The position numbers were made by a program, and so were the translations under genes. A model generated the notes under the pieces. The model saw nothing but the letters and a program-made list of their open reading frames with translations. It was not told the DNA's origin and made no database searches. Of a DNA stretch of 64,000 nt, positions 1 to 9,409 are shown piece after piece (within the stretch, counting starts at the first letter, position 1; each line of letters opens with the position of its first letter). The DNA is from Chryseobacterium jejuense (GTDB lineage Bacteria; Bacteroidota; Bacteroidia; Flavobacteriales; Weeksellaceae): contig NZ_FNEG01000001.1 in assembly GCF_900100075.1 (NCBI RefSeq), positions 682,001 through 746,000 on the forward strand, given 5' to 3'.

Positions 1-87
1 CATACTCACCAGGGAAGCATAGGAAACCTTTGCCTGGATAAAATAGAATACCAGTTTAATAAACTGAAGAATAAATTATTAGGTTAA
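1..87 (+). CDS. C-terminal end of probable argininosuccinate lyase (partial)
   Basis: An open frame enters the window at base 1 and stops with TAA at 85-87, giving the last 28 residues of a protein. The fragment contains HTHQGSIGNLCLDKI, which resembles the C-terminal end I recall for Bacteroidota ArgH (HTHEGSIGNLC-type tail). ArgH makes arginine and fumarate from argininosuccinate. The carbamoyl-phosphate genes that feed arginine synthesis lie just downstream, which fits. The identification rests on a very short stretch, so it is tentative. Confidence 0.55.
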   Translation, partial: HTHQGSIGNLCLDKIEYQFNKLKNKLLG

Positions 88-395
88 AATCTGAACCATT
101 AAGATCATAAAGGCTTAAGCGAACATAAAAATCTAAAAATTACTTTAGAATCGCCTTATGTTTTATCGTTGTGAAATCCTTAAATCTTAATTGCTTAAGC
201 GGTCTTAATGGTCGGATTTTATTTTGATCTTTGAATTTGATGATTGTGATAAAACCACAAAGGTTCTTGAAAGAACTTTAAGATAAGATGAGTTAAGAAA
301 AGTTTGAAATATAACACATGGTTTTATCATTCGCCTACGAATATTCTTAACTTTTCTTAATTATTTAAAGTTTCTTAATGGTTTAAAATTGAAAA
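88..395. other. Intergenic region with imperfect inverted repeats
   Basis: No coding frame is apparent. The AT-rich stretch contains an imperfect inverted pair: ACCATTAAGATC...GGCTTAAGC near 95-120 opposes GCTTAAGCGGTCTTAATGGT near 191-211. Further CTTAATGG-type words recur near 375. It probably terminates the convergent argH-like and Lrp genes and looks like a dispersed flavobacterial intergenic repeat. Confidence 0.4.
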
Positions 396-857
396 CTATT
401 CAAGATCAATCTTGAACTTAGTAGATTTTTTCACCTCATGAAGAACGATGGAACTGTGGTACTGTCCGATATTAGGAATGTTTGAAATAACACTTACAGC
501 AAATTCATTATAAGAGTTAATATCTTTTGCGATAATTTTCAGCATATAATCGTATTCGCCAGAGAGGCTGGTGATTTCCTGTACTTCATCGTACTTTCCA
601 ATATGCTTCTCAAAAGTCTCCAATACTTTCTTTGATTGTTCTTTAAGACGTACGTTACAATAGACTACAATGTTCAAACCCAGTTTCTCACGGTTTAAAA
701 GACCTACATACTTTTGGATGATCCCCTGCTTCTCCAATTGTTTGATTCTTTCATACGTTGGAGTAAAGGTAAGACCAATCTTTTCCGAAATTTCTTTCAC
801 TGATAAAGTAGAGTCTTCCTGTATAATGCTGAGAATCATTTTGTCTTTTAAATCCAT
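396..857 (-). CDS. Lrp/AsnC family transcriptional regulator
   Basis: The 153-residue protein has the standard Lrp/AsnC length and layout: an N-terminal winged helix-turn-helix (residues ~1-60, with TLSVKEISEKIGL and TYERIKQLEKQGIIQ) followed by a RAM/AsnC ligand-binding domain (~65-150, including EITSLSGEYDYMLKI). Family members bind DNA as oligomers and respond to amino acids. It is transcribed away from pyrB and faces a probable argH, so control of amino-acid genes is plausible but unproven. A flavobacterial -7 box lies just upstream. Confidence 0.93.
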   Translation of the reverse strand: MDLKDKMILSIIQEDSTLSVKEISEKIGLTFTPTYERIKQLEKQGIIQKYVGLLNREKLGLNIVVYCNVRLKEQSKKVLETFEKHIGKYDEVQEITSLSGEYDYMLKIIAKDINSYNEFAVSVISNIPNIGQYHSSIVLHEVKKSTKFKIDLE

Positions 858-877
858 AGAATAATGTTGTGTTGTAA

Positions 878-885
878 CAAAAATA
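878..885 (-). promoter_or_regulatory. -7 promoter element for the Lrp gene
   Basis: On the minus strand this reads TATTTTTG, matching the Bacteroidota -7 consensus TAnnTTTG, about 20 bp before the Lrp start codon. No clear -33 TTG is seen at the usual distance. Confidence 0.5.
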
Positions 886-944
886 TTAATTTTAAATGAG
901 AATAAGGAATGACTAAAGGTTTTAATTTATTTTAAACTTTGTTT

Positions 945-974
945 TTGTAGTTTCATAAAATTGCTGTATCTTTG
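945..974 (+). promoter_or_regulatory. Promoter of the pyrB leader
   Basis: TTG at 945-947, a 19 bp spacer, and TATCTTTG at 967-974 match the flavobacterial TTG / TAnnTTTG promoter. Transcription should begin near 979-982, ahead of an intrinsic terminator and over 100 bases before the pyrB start. The transcript therefore carries an untranslated or leader-peptide region. Confidence 0.7.
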
Positions 975-980
975 CACCTA

Positions 981-1052
981 ATGAATAAAAAAGCATTTAT
1001 ATCATTAGATTTACCGGGCGAAAGCGCCCTTTACGATATTTATTGTTATTAG
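981..1052 (+). CDS. Candidate pyrB leader peptide (23 codons)
   Basis: An ATG at 981 opens a 23-codon frame (MNKKAFISLDLPGESALYDI, then YCY) whose TAG stop at 1050-1052 overlaps the first bases of the terminator hairpin. That placement resembles the E. coli pyrBI leader peptide, where ribosome position relative to an RNA polymerase paused on a U-rich stretch decides termination. The predicted transcription start is so close to the ATG that translation would be nearly leaderless. The frame could also be chance. Confidence 0.4.
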   Translation: MNKKAFISLDLPGESALYDIYCY

Positions 1053-1078
1053 CGAAGATAGTTGTCTTCGCTTTTTTT
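1016..1078 (+). promoter_or_regulatory. Pyrimidine-operon attenuator (hairpin, U-rich tract, terminator)
   Basis: Three elements lie in order between promoter and pyrB. First is a small hairpin GGGCG-AAAG-CGCCC at 1016-1029. Next is a T-rich tract at 1030-1050. Last is a perfect 8 bp terminator stem AGCGAAGA / TCTTCGCT (1051-1072) with a T run to 1078. No plus-strand gene ends upstream, because the neighbouring Lrp gene runs the other way, so the terminator can only act on the pyrB transcript. AAAGCG (1021-1026) could also pair with CGCTTT (1069-1074) as an alternative fold. UTP-sensing or protein-mediated attenuation is inferred. Confidence 0.7.
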
Positions 1079-1097
1079 ATGCTTAAAAATTAAGATT

Positions 1098-1988
1098 ATG
1101 TTTACGATTACAGAACTAAGTACCGAGAAAATCAACAGTATACTGACAGAAGCACTGGCTTTCAGGAATGGAAAAACTGCTAAAATTGAAGGCGAAGTTT
1201 TTTGCTCCAATCTTTTCTTTGAAGATAGCACAAGAACAAAGACAAGCTTTGATATTGCAGAAAGAAAATTAGGATTGCAGGTTGTTCCTTTTGATGCTTC
1301 ACACAGTTCTGTAAATAAAGGAGAGAGTCTTTATGATACTGTTAAGACAATTGAAAGTCTGGGAGTAAATCTTGTAGTGATCCGAGATAAGAAAGATAGA
1401 TATTTTGAAGATCTGAAAAATATTAAAATTCCTGTAATCAATGGTGGAGATGGAACAGGAAACCATCCTTCACAATGTATGCTGGATCTGATGACCATCT
1501 ATCAGGAATTCGGAAAGTTTGAAGGATTAAAAATAGGAATTGTAGGAGATGTAAAACACAGCCGTGTTGCCAACTCAAACGCTGAAGCATTAAGAAGATT
1601 AGGTGCTAAAGTATATTTCTCAGGACCTGAACAATGGTTTGACGAAGGAGCATTAATCAACGGAACTTACCTTTCTGTAGATGAGTTGATCGCGGAAGTG
1701 GATGTTCTGATGTTATTGAGAATCCAGCATGAAAGACACGATGACGCTATGAGCTTCACAGCTTCAGATTATCACAGAAAATATGGTCTGACTAAAGAAA
1801 GAGAGCAAGCTATGAAAAAAGAAGCAATCATCATGCACCCAGCACCAATCAACAGAGGAGTAGAAATTGACTCAGATTTAGTAGAATGTGAACGTTCAAG
1901 AGTCTTCAGACAAATGGAAAACGGCGTTTTCGCCAGAATGGCCATTTTAAAAGATGCTTTGGAAGAAAAAGGCTTTACCTTTAAGTAA
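1098..1988 (+). CDS. pyrB: Aspartate carbamoyltransferase catalytic chain
   Basis: The 296-residue product condenses carbamoyl phosphate with aspartate, the first committed step of pyrimidine synthesis. The carbamoyl-phosphate loop is visible as [11 protein letters not shown] (S44-T47), and the family motif [11 protein letters not shown] lies near the C-terminus. I chose the ATG at 1098; an earlier in-frame start at 1062 would fall inside the terminator hairpin. The carAB genes supplying carbamoyl phosphate follow at 2253. No pyrI regulatory-chain gene is adjacent. Expression is probably set by the upstream attenuator. Confidence 0.95.
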   Translation: MFTITELSTEKINSILTEALAFRNGKTAKIEGEVFCSNLFFEDSTRTKTSFDIAERKLGLQVVPFDASHSSVNKGESLYDTVKTIESLGVNLVVIRDKKDRYFEDLKNIKIPVINGGDGTGNHPSQCMLDLMTIYQEFGKFEGLKIGIVGDVKHSRVANSNAEALRRLGAKVYFSGPEQWFDEGALINGTYLSVDELIAEVDVLMLLRIQHERHDDAMSFTASDYHRKYGLTKEREQAMKKEAIIMHPAPINRGVEIDSDLVECERSRVFRQMENGVFARMAILKDALEEKGFTFK

Positions 1989-2020
1989 AAGAACCAAGCT
2001 AAAAGTAAAAAGTATGGCGA

Positions 2021-2230
2021 GCTCCGTAGGAGCGACCTGTTAATAGATAATAAAGATAATAGTTGTGTAAGCCCTGTAAGGGCGGTCTATTAATAACCAT
2101 GGGTGAAACCCTTGGAAAATATGAAGACAACGATTATGTAAGCCCTGTAAGGGCGACCTGTTAATAACCACGGGTGAAACCCTTGGGATATAAAGAAAGA
2201 AAAGCCTCGCAGAGGCAACGTGTTAATAAA
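2021..2230. repeat. Four REP-like hairpin repeats between pyrB and carA
   Basis: Four short units each begin with a 5 bp stem and 3-base loop followed by a GACCTGTTAATA-like tail: GCTCC-GTA-GGAGC at 2021, GCCCT-GTA-AGGGC at 2071 and 2142, and GCCTC-GCA-GAGGC at 2204. Units two and three also carry a second hairpin (GGGT-GAA-ACCC) after the tail and are nearly identical over ~45 bases. The stems keep pairing although their bases differ, which suggests structure is what is conserved. They resemble REP elements mobilised by RAYT transposases, though no such gene is in the window. Confidence 0.75.
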
Positions 2231-2252
2231 AAAGAAAATCTAAATAGAAAAA

Positions 2253-3326
2253 ATGAAGAAAAAATTAATACTGGAGTCCGGTGAAGTGTTTCATGGAGAA
2301 GGTTTCGGAGCAGAATTGGAAACTGCAGGTGAAGTAGTTTTCAATACCGGAATGACAGGGTATCAGGAATTGATCTCTGACCCATCTTACTGTGGTCAGA
2401 TAGTTTGTATGACCTATCCGCTTATCGGAAATTATGGTATTAACCGTGATGATTATGAAAGTATTGAGCCGGCAATTAAAGGACTTATCGTAAAAGAACT
2501 TTGCGATCTTCCTTCTAACTTCCGTACTCAGATTACTTTAGATGAATTATTTAAGAAGAAAAACCTTTCAGGAATTTCAGGAATTGATACAAGAAGACTA
2601 ACAAGAATTCTTCGTAACTCCGGAGTGGTGAAAGGAAAAATCGTGAATGCTGATGCAGATGAAGCGGCAACTGCTGCAGAATTAAAAACAACTACTTTCC
2701 CAATCAATCAGGTGGAAGAAGTTTCTACTAAAACACCTTATGCGAATCCTAACAGAGGTTTCAAAGTAGTATTGGTAGATTTTGGTGCTAAATTAGGAAT
2801 CATCAGAGAGCTATCTCAAAGAAACTGTGATATCATTGTGGTTTCTCACGATACTACAGCAGAAGATATCCTATTGATGAATCCAGACGGAATAATGCTT
2901 TCAAACGGTCCTGGTGACCCGGAAGATGTACCACACGCGTTAGATATGATCCGTGGATTATTAGGAAAAGTTCCAATCTTCGGAATCTGTTTAGGACACC
3001 AGTTAATTGGTCTTGCTTGTGGAGCAAAAACATTCAAACTGAAGTTCGGACACAGAGGAGGAAACCACCCCGTACTGGATTTAGCGAAAAATACAGTAGC
3101 CATCACCTCTCAAAACCATGGGTATGCAGTAGATCAGGAAAGTTTAAAAGGAACAGACCTTGTTGAAACACACATCGCTTTGAATGACAGAACAAACGAA
3201 GGATTAAAACACAAAATCCACCCTTGTTTCTCAGTTCAGTATCACCCTGAAGCGAGCCCAGGCCCTGAAGATGCAAACTACTTGTTTGATGAGTTTATCC
3301 AGATGATGGAGGACTTCAAAAAATAA
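2253..3326 (+). CDS. carA: Carbamoyl-phosphate synthase small (glutaminase) subunit
   Basis: The 357-residue protein has the CarA N-terminal domain (residues ~1-150, with FNTGMTGYQELISDPSY) and a class I glutamine amidotransferase domain. The amidotransferase shows the nucleophile Cys246 in FGICLGHQLIG and the His331/Glu333 pair in QYHPEASPG. It hydrolyses glutamine and passes ammonia to CarB. It lies 159 bp upstream of carB on the same strand. Confidence 0.97.
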   Translation: MKKKLILESGEVFHGEGFGAELETAGEVVFNTGMTGYQELISDPSYCGQIVCMTYPLIGNYGINRDDYESIEPAIKGLIVKELCDLPSNFRTQITLDELFKKKNLSGISGIDTRRLTRILRNSGVVKGKIVNADADEAATAAELKTTTFPINQVEEVSTKTPYANPNRGFKVVLVDFGAKLGIIRELSQRNCDIIVVSHDTTAEDILLMNPDGIMLSNGPGDPEDVPHALDMIRGLLGKVPIFGICLGHQLIGLACGAKTFKLKFGHRGGNHPVLDLAKNTVAITSQNHGYAVDQESLKGTDLVETHIALNDRTNEGLKHKIHPCFSVQYHPEASPGPEDANYLFDEFIQMMEDFKK

Positions 3327-3336
3327 GATTGTGACC

Positions 3337-3407
3337 TGTCATTCTGAACAGAGCGAAGGCGGAGTGAAGAATCCCAATAACGAAAGTATAGATTCTCCGG
3401 AATGACA
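3337..3407. repeat. TGTCATTC-ended inverted repeat
   Basis: The carA-carB gap contains TGTCATTCTGAACAGAGCGA near one end and GATTCTCCGGAATGACA at the other. The ends TGTCATTC/GAATGACA are inverted, and the interior has the GCGAAGG/GAAGAATC words common in a widespread Bacteroidota dispersed repeat. It probably forms a long hairpin in the carAB transcript. Confidence 0.65.
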
Positions 3408-3485
3408 AAATACAAACATAAGTCTGATAAAAGTAAAAACTACAAAGTTTAGAATCTTGATTCTCGACTCTAATTAAAAAGAAAA

Positions 3486-6400
3486 ATGGCAAAACGTACA
3501 GATATAAAAACAATTTTAGTAATCGGTTCAGGACCTATCATCATCGGGCAGGCAGCTGAATTTGATTACGCAGGAACGCAGGCTTGTCTGTCTTTGAAAG
3601 AAGAAGGCTACAAGGTAATTTTGATTAACTCAAACCCTGCAACAATCATGACAGATGTGGAAATCGCTGATAAAGTATATATCGAGCCGATTTCATTACA
3701 GTTTGTAAGCCACATCATCAGAAAAGAACGTCCGGATGCATTACTACCAACCCTTGGAGGACAAACAGGTCTTAACATGGCGGTAGAACTTGAAAAATCA
3801 GGAATTCTTGAAGAATGTAAAGTGGAAGTATTGGGAACTAAGCTTTCTGCGATCAACAGAGCAGAAGACAGAGACCTTTTCCGTGAATTAATGAGAGAAT
3901 TGAATGAGCCGGTTCCTGAATCTGATATCGTAAACACAGTAGAAGGAGCATTAGCATTTGCTGATGAAATTGGATATCCTGTAATTGTTCGTCCTGCCTT
4001 TACGATGGGAGGAACAGGTGGAGGTATCGCTTCCACTGAAGTAGAATTGAAAGAGATTGCTGAACTGGGACTAAAACACAGCCCGGTTACCCAGTGTCTT
4101 ATTGAAAAATCAATCGCGGGTTTCAAAGAAATTGAGTACGAAGTAATGCGTGATGCAAATGACAATGCGATTGTGGTTTGTAACATGGAAAATATTGACC
4201 CGGTAGGAGTTCACACAGGAGACTCTATCGTGGTAGCACCTTCTCAAACGCTTTCAGACAGAGAGTATCAGTTATTGAGAAATGCTTCTTTAAAAATCAT
4301 CAGAGCATTAGGAATTGAAGGTGGATGTAACGTACAGTTAGCTTTAGATCCGCATTCATTCGAATACTATATCATCGAGGTAAACCCTAGAGTATCCCGT
4401 TCATCAGCTTTAGCAAGTAAGGCAACAGGATATCCGATTGCAAAAATCGCTGCGAAAATTGCAGTAGGATTAACGCTGGATGAAATCATGAACCCGGTAA
4501 CAGGAAAAACATACGCATGTTTCGAGCCTGCTCTGGATTATGTAGTTACTAAATTCCCAAGATTCCCATTCGATAAATTCGAAACAGCAGACAGAAGACT
4601 TTCTACTCAGATGAAAGCCACTGGGGAAGTAATGGCAATCGGAAGAAACCTTGAGGAATCTTTACAGAAAGCAATCCGTTCACTAGAAACAGGAATCAAG
4701 CATTTAGGATTAAAAACAAAGCAGGCTCAGGCACTTACTGCTGAAGAAATCGAAAGAAGAATCAGAGTATGTGATGATGAGAGATTATTCATCATCGGAG
4801 ATGCTTTAAGAAGAGGGTACGACTGGGAACAAATCGTAGAATGGAGCAAAATTGATAAATTCTTCATCTGGAAACTTAAAAAACTGGTTGACTTCGAAAA
4901 AGTTATTGCTGAAAACAAATTTGATAAAGAAACATTAATCGAAGCTAAGAGATTAGGTTTTGCAGATATCAATATCGCAGTTCTTTGGGATGTAAAAGAG
5001 CGTGAAATTTTCAACTTCAGAAAAGAAAACGGGATCATGCCGGTGTACAAAATGGTAGACACCTGCGCCGCTGAATTTGAGAGTGAAACTCCTTATTTTT
5101 ACGGAACTTACGAAGAAGAAAACGAAAGTGTAGTTTCTGATAAAGAAAAGATCATCGTTTTAGGTTCAGGGCCTATCAGAATCGGACAAGGTGTTGAGTT
5201 TGACTACGCAACGGTTCACTCAGTTTGGGCGATTAAAGAAATGGGTTACGAGGCGATTATCATCAACAACAACCCTGAAACAGTTTCTACAGACTTCTCC
5301 ATCTCAGATAAATTATACTTCGAGCCTTTAACGGAAGAAGATGTAATGAACATCATTGAACTTGAAAAGCCTAAAGGAGTGGTGGTACAGTTCGGTGGAC
5401 AAACAGCGATTAACCTTGCAGATAAACTAGCTTCTCACGGAGTACAGATCTTAGGAACTTCATTAGAAGACCTTGACAGAGCTGAAAACAGAGATAAATT
5501 CGAAAAAGCATTACAAGAGCTTGGAATTCCTCAGCCAAAAGGAAGAACTTCAACCTCAAAAGAAGAAGCGATAGAAATTGCCAATGAAATCGGTTATCCG
5601 GTATTGGTACGTCCAAGTTATGTTTTGGGAGGTAGAGCAATGGAAATTGTGTATACCGAAGCAGAACTGGCACACTATATGGAATTTGCAGTAGAAGCAA
5701 GCCCTGAGCATCCTATCCTTGTTGACAAATACATGGTAGGTAAGGAAATTGAAGTAGATGCAATCTGCGACGGTGAAACAGTAGTGATTCCAGGAATTAT
5801 GGAGCACATCGAAAGAGCAGGAGTTCACTCCGGAGACTCTATTGCAGTATATCCGCCACAGAATATTTCTCAAAGCGAAATTGATACTTTAGTAGATTAT
5901 ACTCAAAGACTTGCAAAAGGACTGAAAGTAATTGGATTAATGAACATTCAGTACGTACTTTTCGAAGGAAACGTATATGTAATCGAAGTAAATCCGCGTT
6001 CATCAAGAACAGTTCCTTTCTTATCTAAAATCACAGAGGTTCCAATGGCGAATCTTGCTACAAAAGCGATCTTAGGACAGAAATTAGCAGATCTTGGGTA
6101 CAAAAACGGATTGGTTCCAAATAAAGAAGGAGTATTTGTAAAAGTACCGGTATTCTCTTTCTCAAAACTAACAAAGGTTGACATCTCTTTAGGCCCTGAA
6201 ATGAAGTCTACAGGAGAAGTTATGGGGAAAGATACTACTTTAGAGAAAGCCCTTTACAAAGGATTGGTAGCAGCAGGAAGAAAAGTTCCTATGCACGGTT
6301 CTATCTTGTTCACAGTAGCAGATAAACATAAGGAAGAAGCAGCAGATTTGGCAGCAAGATTCCACGAAGTAGGTTTCAGAATCTGGGCTACAGAAGGTAC

Positions 6401-6668
6401 TGCGAAATTCTTCGAACAAAAAGGAATCCCTTGCAAAATAGGATACAAAATAGGAGAAGAAAACGTAAATCTTATCGACCTTATCCAGAAAGGAAAAGTT
6501 CAGTATGTGGTAAATACGACTACAAAAGGGAAACAAGCAGAAAGAGACGGATTCCAGATCAGAAGAATGAGTGTGGAAAACGGTGTTCCTTGTTTAACTT
6601 CAATGGATACAGTAGAAGCCATTCTAAAAGTAATCGAAAGCATGAGCTTCAAAATGGAGACGATGTAA
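3486..6668 (+). CDS. carB: Carbamoyl-phosphate synthase large subunit
   Basis: The 1060-residue protein makes carbamoyl phosphate from bicarbonate, ammonia and two ATP for both pyrimidine and arginine synthesis. Two homologous ATP-grasp halves are visible, each opening with a related nucleotide-binding stretch: [20 protein letters not shown] near residue 12 and [19 protein letters not shown] near residue 560. A C-terminal MGS-like allosteric domain (~930-1060) contains [20 protein letters not shown]. Length is normal for CarB, and an intrinsic terminator follows. Confidence 0.98.
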   Translation: MAKRTDIKTILVIGSGPIIIGQAAEFDYAGTQACLSLKEEGYKVILINSNPATIMTDVEIADKVYIEPISLQFVSHIIRKERPDALLPTLGGQTGLNMAVELEKSGILEECKVEVLGTKLSAINRAEDRDLFRELMRELNEPVPESDIVNTVEGALAFADEIGYPVIVRPAFTMGGTGGGIASTEVELKEIAELGLKHSPVTQCLIEKSIAGFKEIEYEVMRDANDNAIVVCNMENIDPVGVHTGDSIVVAPSQTLSDREYQLLRNASLKIIRALGIEGGCNVQLALDPHSFEYYIIEVNPRVSRSSALASKATGYPIAKIAAKIAVGLTLDEIMNPVTGKTYACFEPALDYVVTKFPRFPFDKFETADRRLSTQMKATGEVMAIGRNLEESLQKAIRSLETGIKHLGLKTKQAQALTAEEIERRIRVCDDERLFIIGDALRRGYDWEQIVEWSKIDKFFIWKLKKLVDFEKVIAENKFDKETLIEAKRLGFADINIAVLWDVKEREIFNFRKENGIMPVYKMVDTCAAEFESETPYFYGTYEEENESVVSDKEKIIVLGSGPIRIGQGVEFDYATVHSVWAIKEMGYEAIIINNNPETVSTDFSISDKLYFEPLTEEDVMNIIELEKPKGVVVQFGGQTAINLADKLASHGVQILGTSLEDLDRAENRDKFEKALQELGIPQPKGRTSTSKEEAIEIANEIGYPVLVRPSYVLGGRAMEIVYTEAELAHYMEFAVEASPEHPILVDKYMVGKEIEVDAICDGETVVIPGIMEHIERAGVHSGDSIAVYPPQNISQSEIDTLVDYTQRLAKGLKVIGLMNIQYVLFEGNVYVIEVNPRSSRTVPFLSKITEVPMANLATKAILGQKLADLGYKNGLVPNKEGVFVKVPVFSFSKLTKVDISLGPEMKSTGEVMGKDTTLEKALYKGLVAAGRKVPMHGSILFTVADKHKEEAADLAARFHEVGFRIWATEGTAKFFEQKGIPCKIGYKIGEENVNLIDLIQKGKVQYVVNTTTKGKQAERDGFQIRRMSVENGVPCLTSMDTVEAILKVIESMSFKMETM

Positions 6669-6689
6669 TTTCGAAAAACAAATATCTAA

Positions 6690-6720
6690 GATCCCGCAAG
6701 TTTTCTTGCGGGATTTTTTT
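6690..6720 (+). terminator. carB terminator
   Basis: A perfect 10 bp stem ATCCCGCAAG / CTTGCGGGAT with a TTTT loop is followed by a T run, 22 bases after the carB stop codon. Confidence 0.92.
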
Positions 6721-6786
6721 ATTGGAAAAACTTCTCAATCAAAGTATTCTATTTATTTTTACAAAAACCATCTCAACAGAAATACA

Positions 6787-7230
6787 ATGAGTATAAACTC
6801 AATTACAATAGGATTCTTAAGTTTTATTTTCGTTCTGCTATTTTCAGGGTGTTCTTATTTAACTGATTTTTACATTCAAAACCTAACTGGGACTAAAAAA
6901 ATAATAACAATCAAGTATAATTACCTAATCTCACAGGCCATTAAGAATGATCCTGCCAAGTTCAGATTTAATTATGAAAATGGAATATTATCTCCCAAAG
7001 ATTTTCAAAAAATCAAAAGCCTGAAGTCTATTGAAAAAATAGAAGTAAAAGATTCTGCTATTGTTCTGGAAGTTCAGCCCAATTCAACAACAAGGATTAA
7101 TAGAAGCCATAATGGAAGATGGAGGTATATGATTAAAAGTGTTGAAGTTGACGGAAAAAGCTTCAGCACTGAAGAGTTACAGAGAAAAACTAAGTTTATC
7201 AGTAATGATTATGTTTATAGAATTGAGTAA
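6787..7230 (+). CDS. Hypothetical lipoprotein
   Basis: From the ATG at 6787 this encodes a 147-residue protein with a hydrophobic signal and a lipobox, SFIFVLLFSGCSYL, so it is probably lipidated at that Cys and held on a membrane. An earlier in-frame start at 6706 lies inside the carB terminator, so I reject it. The remainder is a lysine-rich mature domain with no motif I recognise. Function unknown. Confidence 0.7.
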   Translation: MSINSITIGFLSFIFVLLFSGCSYLTDFYIQNLTGTKKIITIKYNYLISQAIKNDPAKFRFNYENGILSPKDFQKIKSLKSIEKIEVKDSAIVLEVQPNSTTRINRSHNGRWRYMIKSVEVDGKSFSTEELQRKTKFISNDYVYRIE

Positions 7231-7270
7231 ATATTTTGTGAGATATAATTTCTTATTAATTGTTGAAAAT

Positions 7271-7303
7271 AAACCTAACAGGTTTTTAAAACCTGTTAGG
7301 TTT
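7271..7303. terminator. Perfect palindrome AAACCTAACAGG...; gap 7231-7579
   Basis: AAACCTAACAGGTTTT pairs with AAAACCTGTTAGGTTT in a perfect inverted repeat that could end transcription on either strand. Similar palindromes are common between genes in this group. The rest of the 349 bp gap shows only a 35-codon frame at 7317-7424 of doubtful reality. Confidence 0.6.
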
Positions 7304-7579
7304 AGAATATAAATATATGAATCTCTTTACAAAATATTTAAGAACAACCGGAGAACACTATTTAATTATATTCGAAAACAATCATATAAAATCTATCCAG
7401 AAGAATGTTGGACATTGTGATTGAAAAAGATTGAGTTCACTTGTTTGATATCTATTGTCAGCAACAATTTATGATATCAACGGTAAGCCCTCAAATCTAT
7501 TATTGATATAAAATAATGAGATAAAAATACTTTAAATTGCTGCCTACGTCATATATTAGCATAAAAAGATGTATACACC

Positions 7580-8374
7580 ATGAAATACCAATATTTAGTT
7601 TACATTCTGTTATTAACGATTATTTCCTGTAATAAGTCTGAGAAAAAAGTTGAAGCCTCTAATGCTGTACCTCAAAAAAGTTCAGTCACTTTGGCATCTG
7701 TGAAAAATCAAGTCGGGAAAGAAATATACTGGAAAGGATTTGTGAATGGGAAAGCTCCTGTGTTTATTCATTATCAGATTGATGATAATGTCATTGTTGG
7801 TGAAATCACCTACCTGAATACTAAAAATAAATTGCCTATAACGCTTTTAGGAACCGTTGAAGATGATAATAGCTACAGAATTTTAGAATTTGAAAAATCA
7901 GGAAATGTGACGGGTGTGATTACCGGAAAACCATCAGAGGGTACTTTTACAGGAAGTTGGTTTTCACCAAAGACCAGAAAGGAGCTTGCACTTAATCTTG
8001 TAAAGAAGGATACTGCTCTCGCTTCAAAGGAAACAGAAACGAATGTAGAAAATCTGTTCGGACGTTATCATTACCAGTATAGTGAAGCAGGATATCAGGG
8101 AGATTTGGAGATTAAGAGATTGCCGGGCTCAAAAGCTGTTTTTGGGATAACATCAGTTACCGGAGAACCGGCGAGAAATCTTGCACAGGTAGATGACGAC
8201 ACTATTGATCTTAAAACAACCCATTTTACTTATAAATTGGATGATACAGAAGAATGTGAATTTAAAGTGAAGTTCTACAAAGGATTTGCTGTGGTTCATT
8301 ATACCAAGGGAGTTTGCAGCAGCCAATTCGGAATGAATGCCACCATTGAAGGAATATATCTGAAAACAAAATAA
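7580..8374 (+). CDS. Hypothetical lipoprotein
   Basis: The 264-residue product starts with a lipoprotein signal (LVYILLLTIISCNKSEK, Cys near 17). Two similar-looking halves follow: residues ~45-140 with GKEIYWKGFVNGKAPVFIHY, and ~155-262 with LFGRYHYQYSEAGYQGDLEI. The pattern suggests small beta-rich ligand-binding or lipocalin-like domains. The phrase GKAPVxF also occurs near the end of the lipoprotein at 16824-17828, hinting at a shared domain. Function unknown. Confidence 0.65.
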   Translation: MKYQYLVYILLLTIISCNKSEKKVEASNAVPQKSSVTLASVKNQVGKEIYWKGFVNGKAPVFIHYQIDDNVIVGEITYLNTKNKLPITLLGTVEDDNSYRILEFEKSGNVTGVITGKPSEGTFTGSWFSPKTRKELALNLVKKDTALASKETETNVENLFGRYHYQYSEAGYQGDLEIKRLPGSKAVFGITSVTGEPARNLAQVDDDTIDLKTTHFTYKLDDTEECEFKVKFYKGFAVVHYTKGVCSSQFGMNATIEGIYLKTK

Positions 8375-8444
8375 GCAATAGTGTTTTAACTATTTATTGC
8401 CTGGAAGATGAACAAAAAGTAGGGAATATTATGATCGATAATAG

Positions 8445-9293
8445 ATGGACAAAAAAGCAATACAGATTTTACTCAAAACCATAAAAACCTCTCAGAATGA
8501 AAGCTTAAGAGATTGGTTTTATTGGGATTCTTACATGCAGTATATCACCAAAGATGATTTTGAATATGCAAAGGATCACTTTGTAATGTATGAACAGGAA
8601 AATATCAGTCATGACGAAATTTGCAGAAGAATTAAAACTGCTGTAGCTAAGATTGAAAAACAGGAGGTTGTAAACGCTTTTCTTTTCAGTTTAAGTACAA
8701 GACAACTGGAATATCGTTCCTTTCTATCAAGTTATTGTATAGCAAGATCATTAGCGGAACATCGTTTTACGGCCAGTCCAGAGCCTAATGAAAGGATTTG
8801 TGCCATTTGCGGACTTCATACTTATGAATTTGAAGAACCTATTGAGTTTAATACAATCAATTATTTTAAATATAAAGACGGACCTTGCTTTGATAATTTA
8901 ATTCAAGTATTATTTGATGTAGAACAGTTTTCGAAACTTCCAGCTGTTACCCCTAATGAAAATGATTTTAGGATTCTCAGTGATCTGAAAATAATAATGG
9001 AAGCGGCAGAGCCTAATGATAGAATTTCCCAGCTCAAAAAGAAGATCTCTAAAATGATCAAGTCAAATGATGAAGAGCGATTAGGTTTGCTAGAAATTTT
9101 TGGGGTAATTGGCATTCTGCATGATGATGAATACTTTGGATATGCCGATGAATATGCAACTTATCCGGAAAGAAAACATAGACCCATCAGAAATGATGAT
9201 GTTGGGTATCCGGCACGCTGGTGGGAGGGGAAATTTGGAATTGATAACGAAAAATGGAAGTACTGGTTTGGAAAGAATGGATATAAAAACTAA
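8445..9293 (+). CDS. Hypothetical cytoplasmic protein
   Basis: A 282-residue protein without signal peptide or membrane segment. A single CAICGLH motif near residue 120 could bind metal. The N-terminal part is helical and charged, and the C-terminal ~50 residues are rich in Trp, Tyr and Gly (RWWEGKFGIDNEKWKYWFGK). I do not recognise the family. It sits among other unidentified genes, which fits accessory content. Confidence 0.6.
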   Translation: MDKKAIQILLKTIKTSQNESLRDWFYWDSYMQYITKDDFEYAKDHFVMYEQENISHDEICRRIKTAVAKIEKQEVVNAFLFSLSTRQLEYRSFLSSYCIARSLAEHRFTASPEPNERICAICGLHTYEFEEPIEFNTINYFKYKDGPCFDNLIQVLFDVEQFSKLPAVTPNENDFRILSDLKIIMEAAEPNDRISQLKKKISKMIKSNDEERLGLLEIFGVIGILHDDEYFGYADEYATYPERKHRPIRNDDVGYPARWWEGKFGIDNEKWKYWFGKNGYKN

Positions 9294-9409
9294 ACTCGTT
9301 AATTTTTTTTTGCTGATTTATGTAAGAGGTTGTAAATTAGGGGATCATAAATAAATTATTCCAGAATTATTATAAAACTGATTTAATTTCACCAAACTAT
9401 AAAACAACC

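Noticed and set aside
3608..6536. Several antisense frames within carB
   Set aside because: They are shadows of a strongly conserved gene and have no homology-like features or start signals.
6706..6786. Longer start for the lipoprotein gene at 6787
   Set aside because: The extension lies in the carB terminator and would bury the lipoprotein signal behind 27 charged residues.
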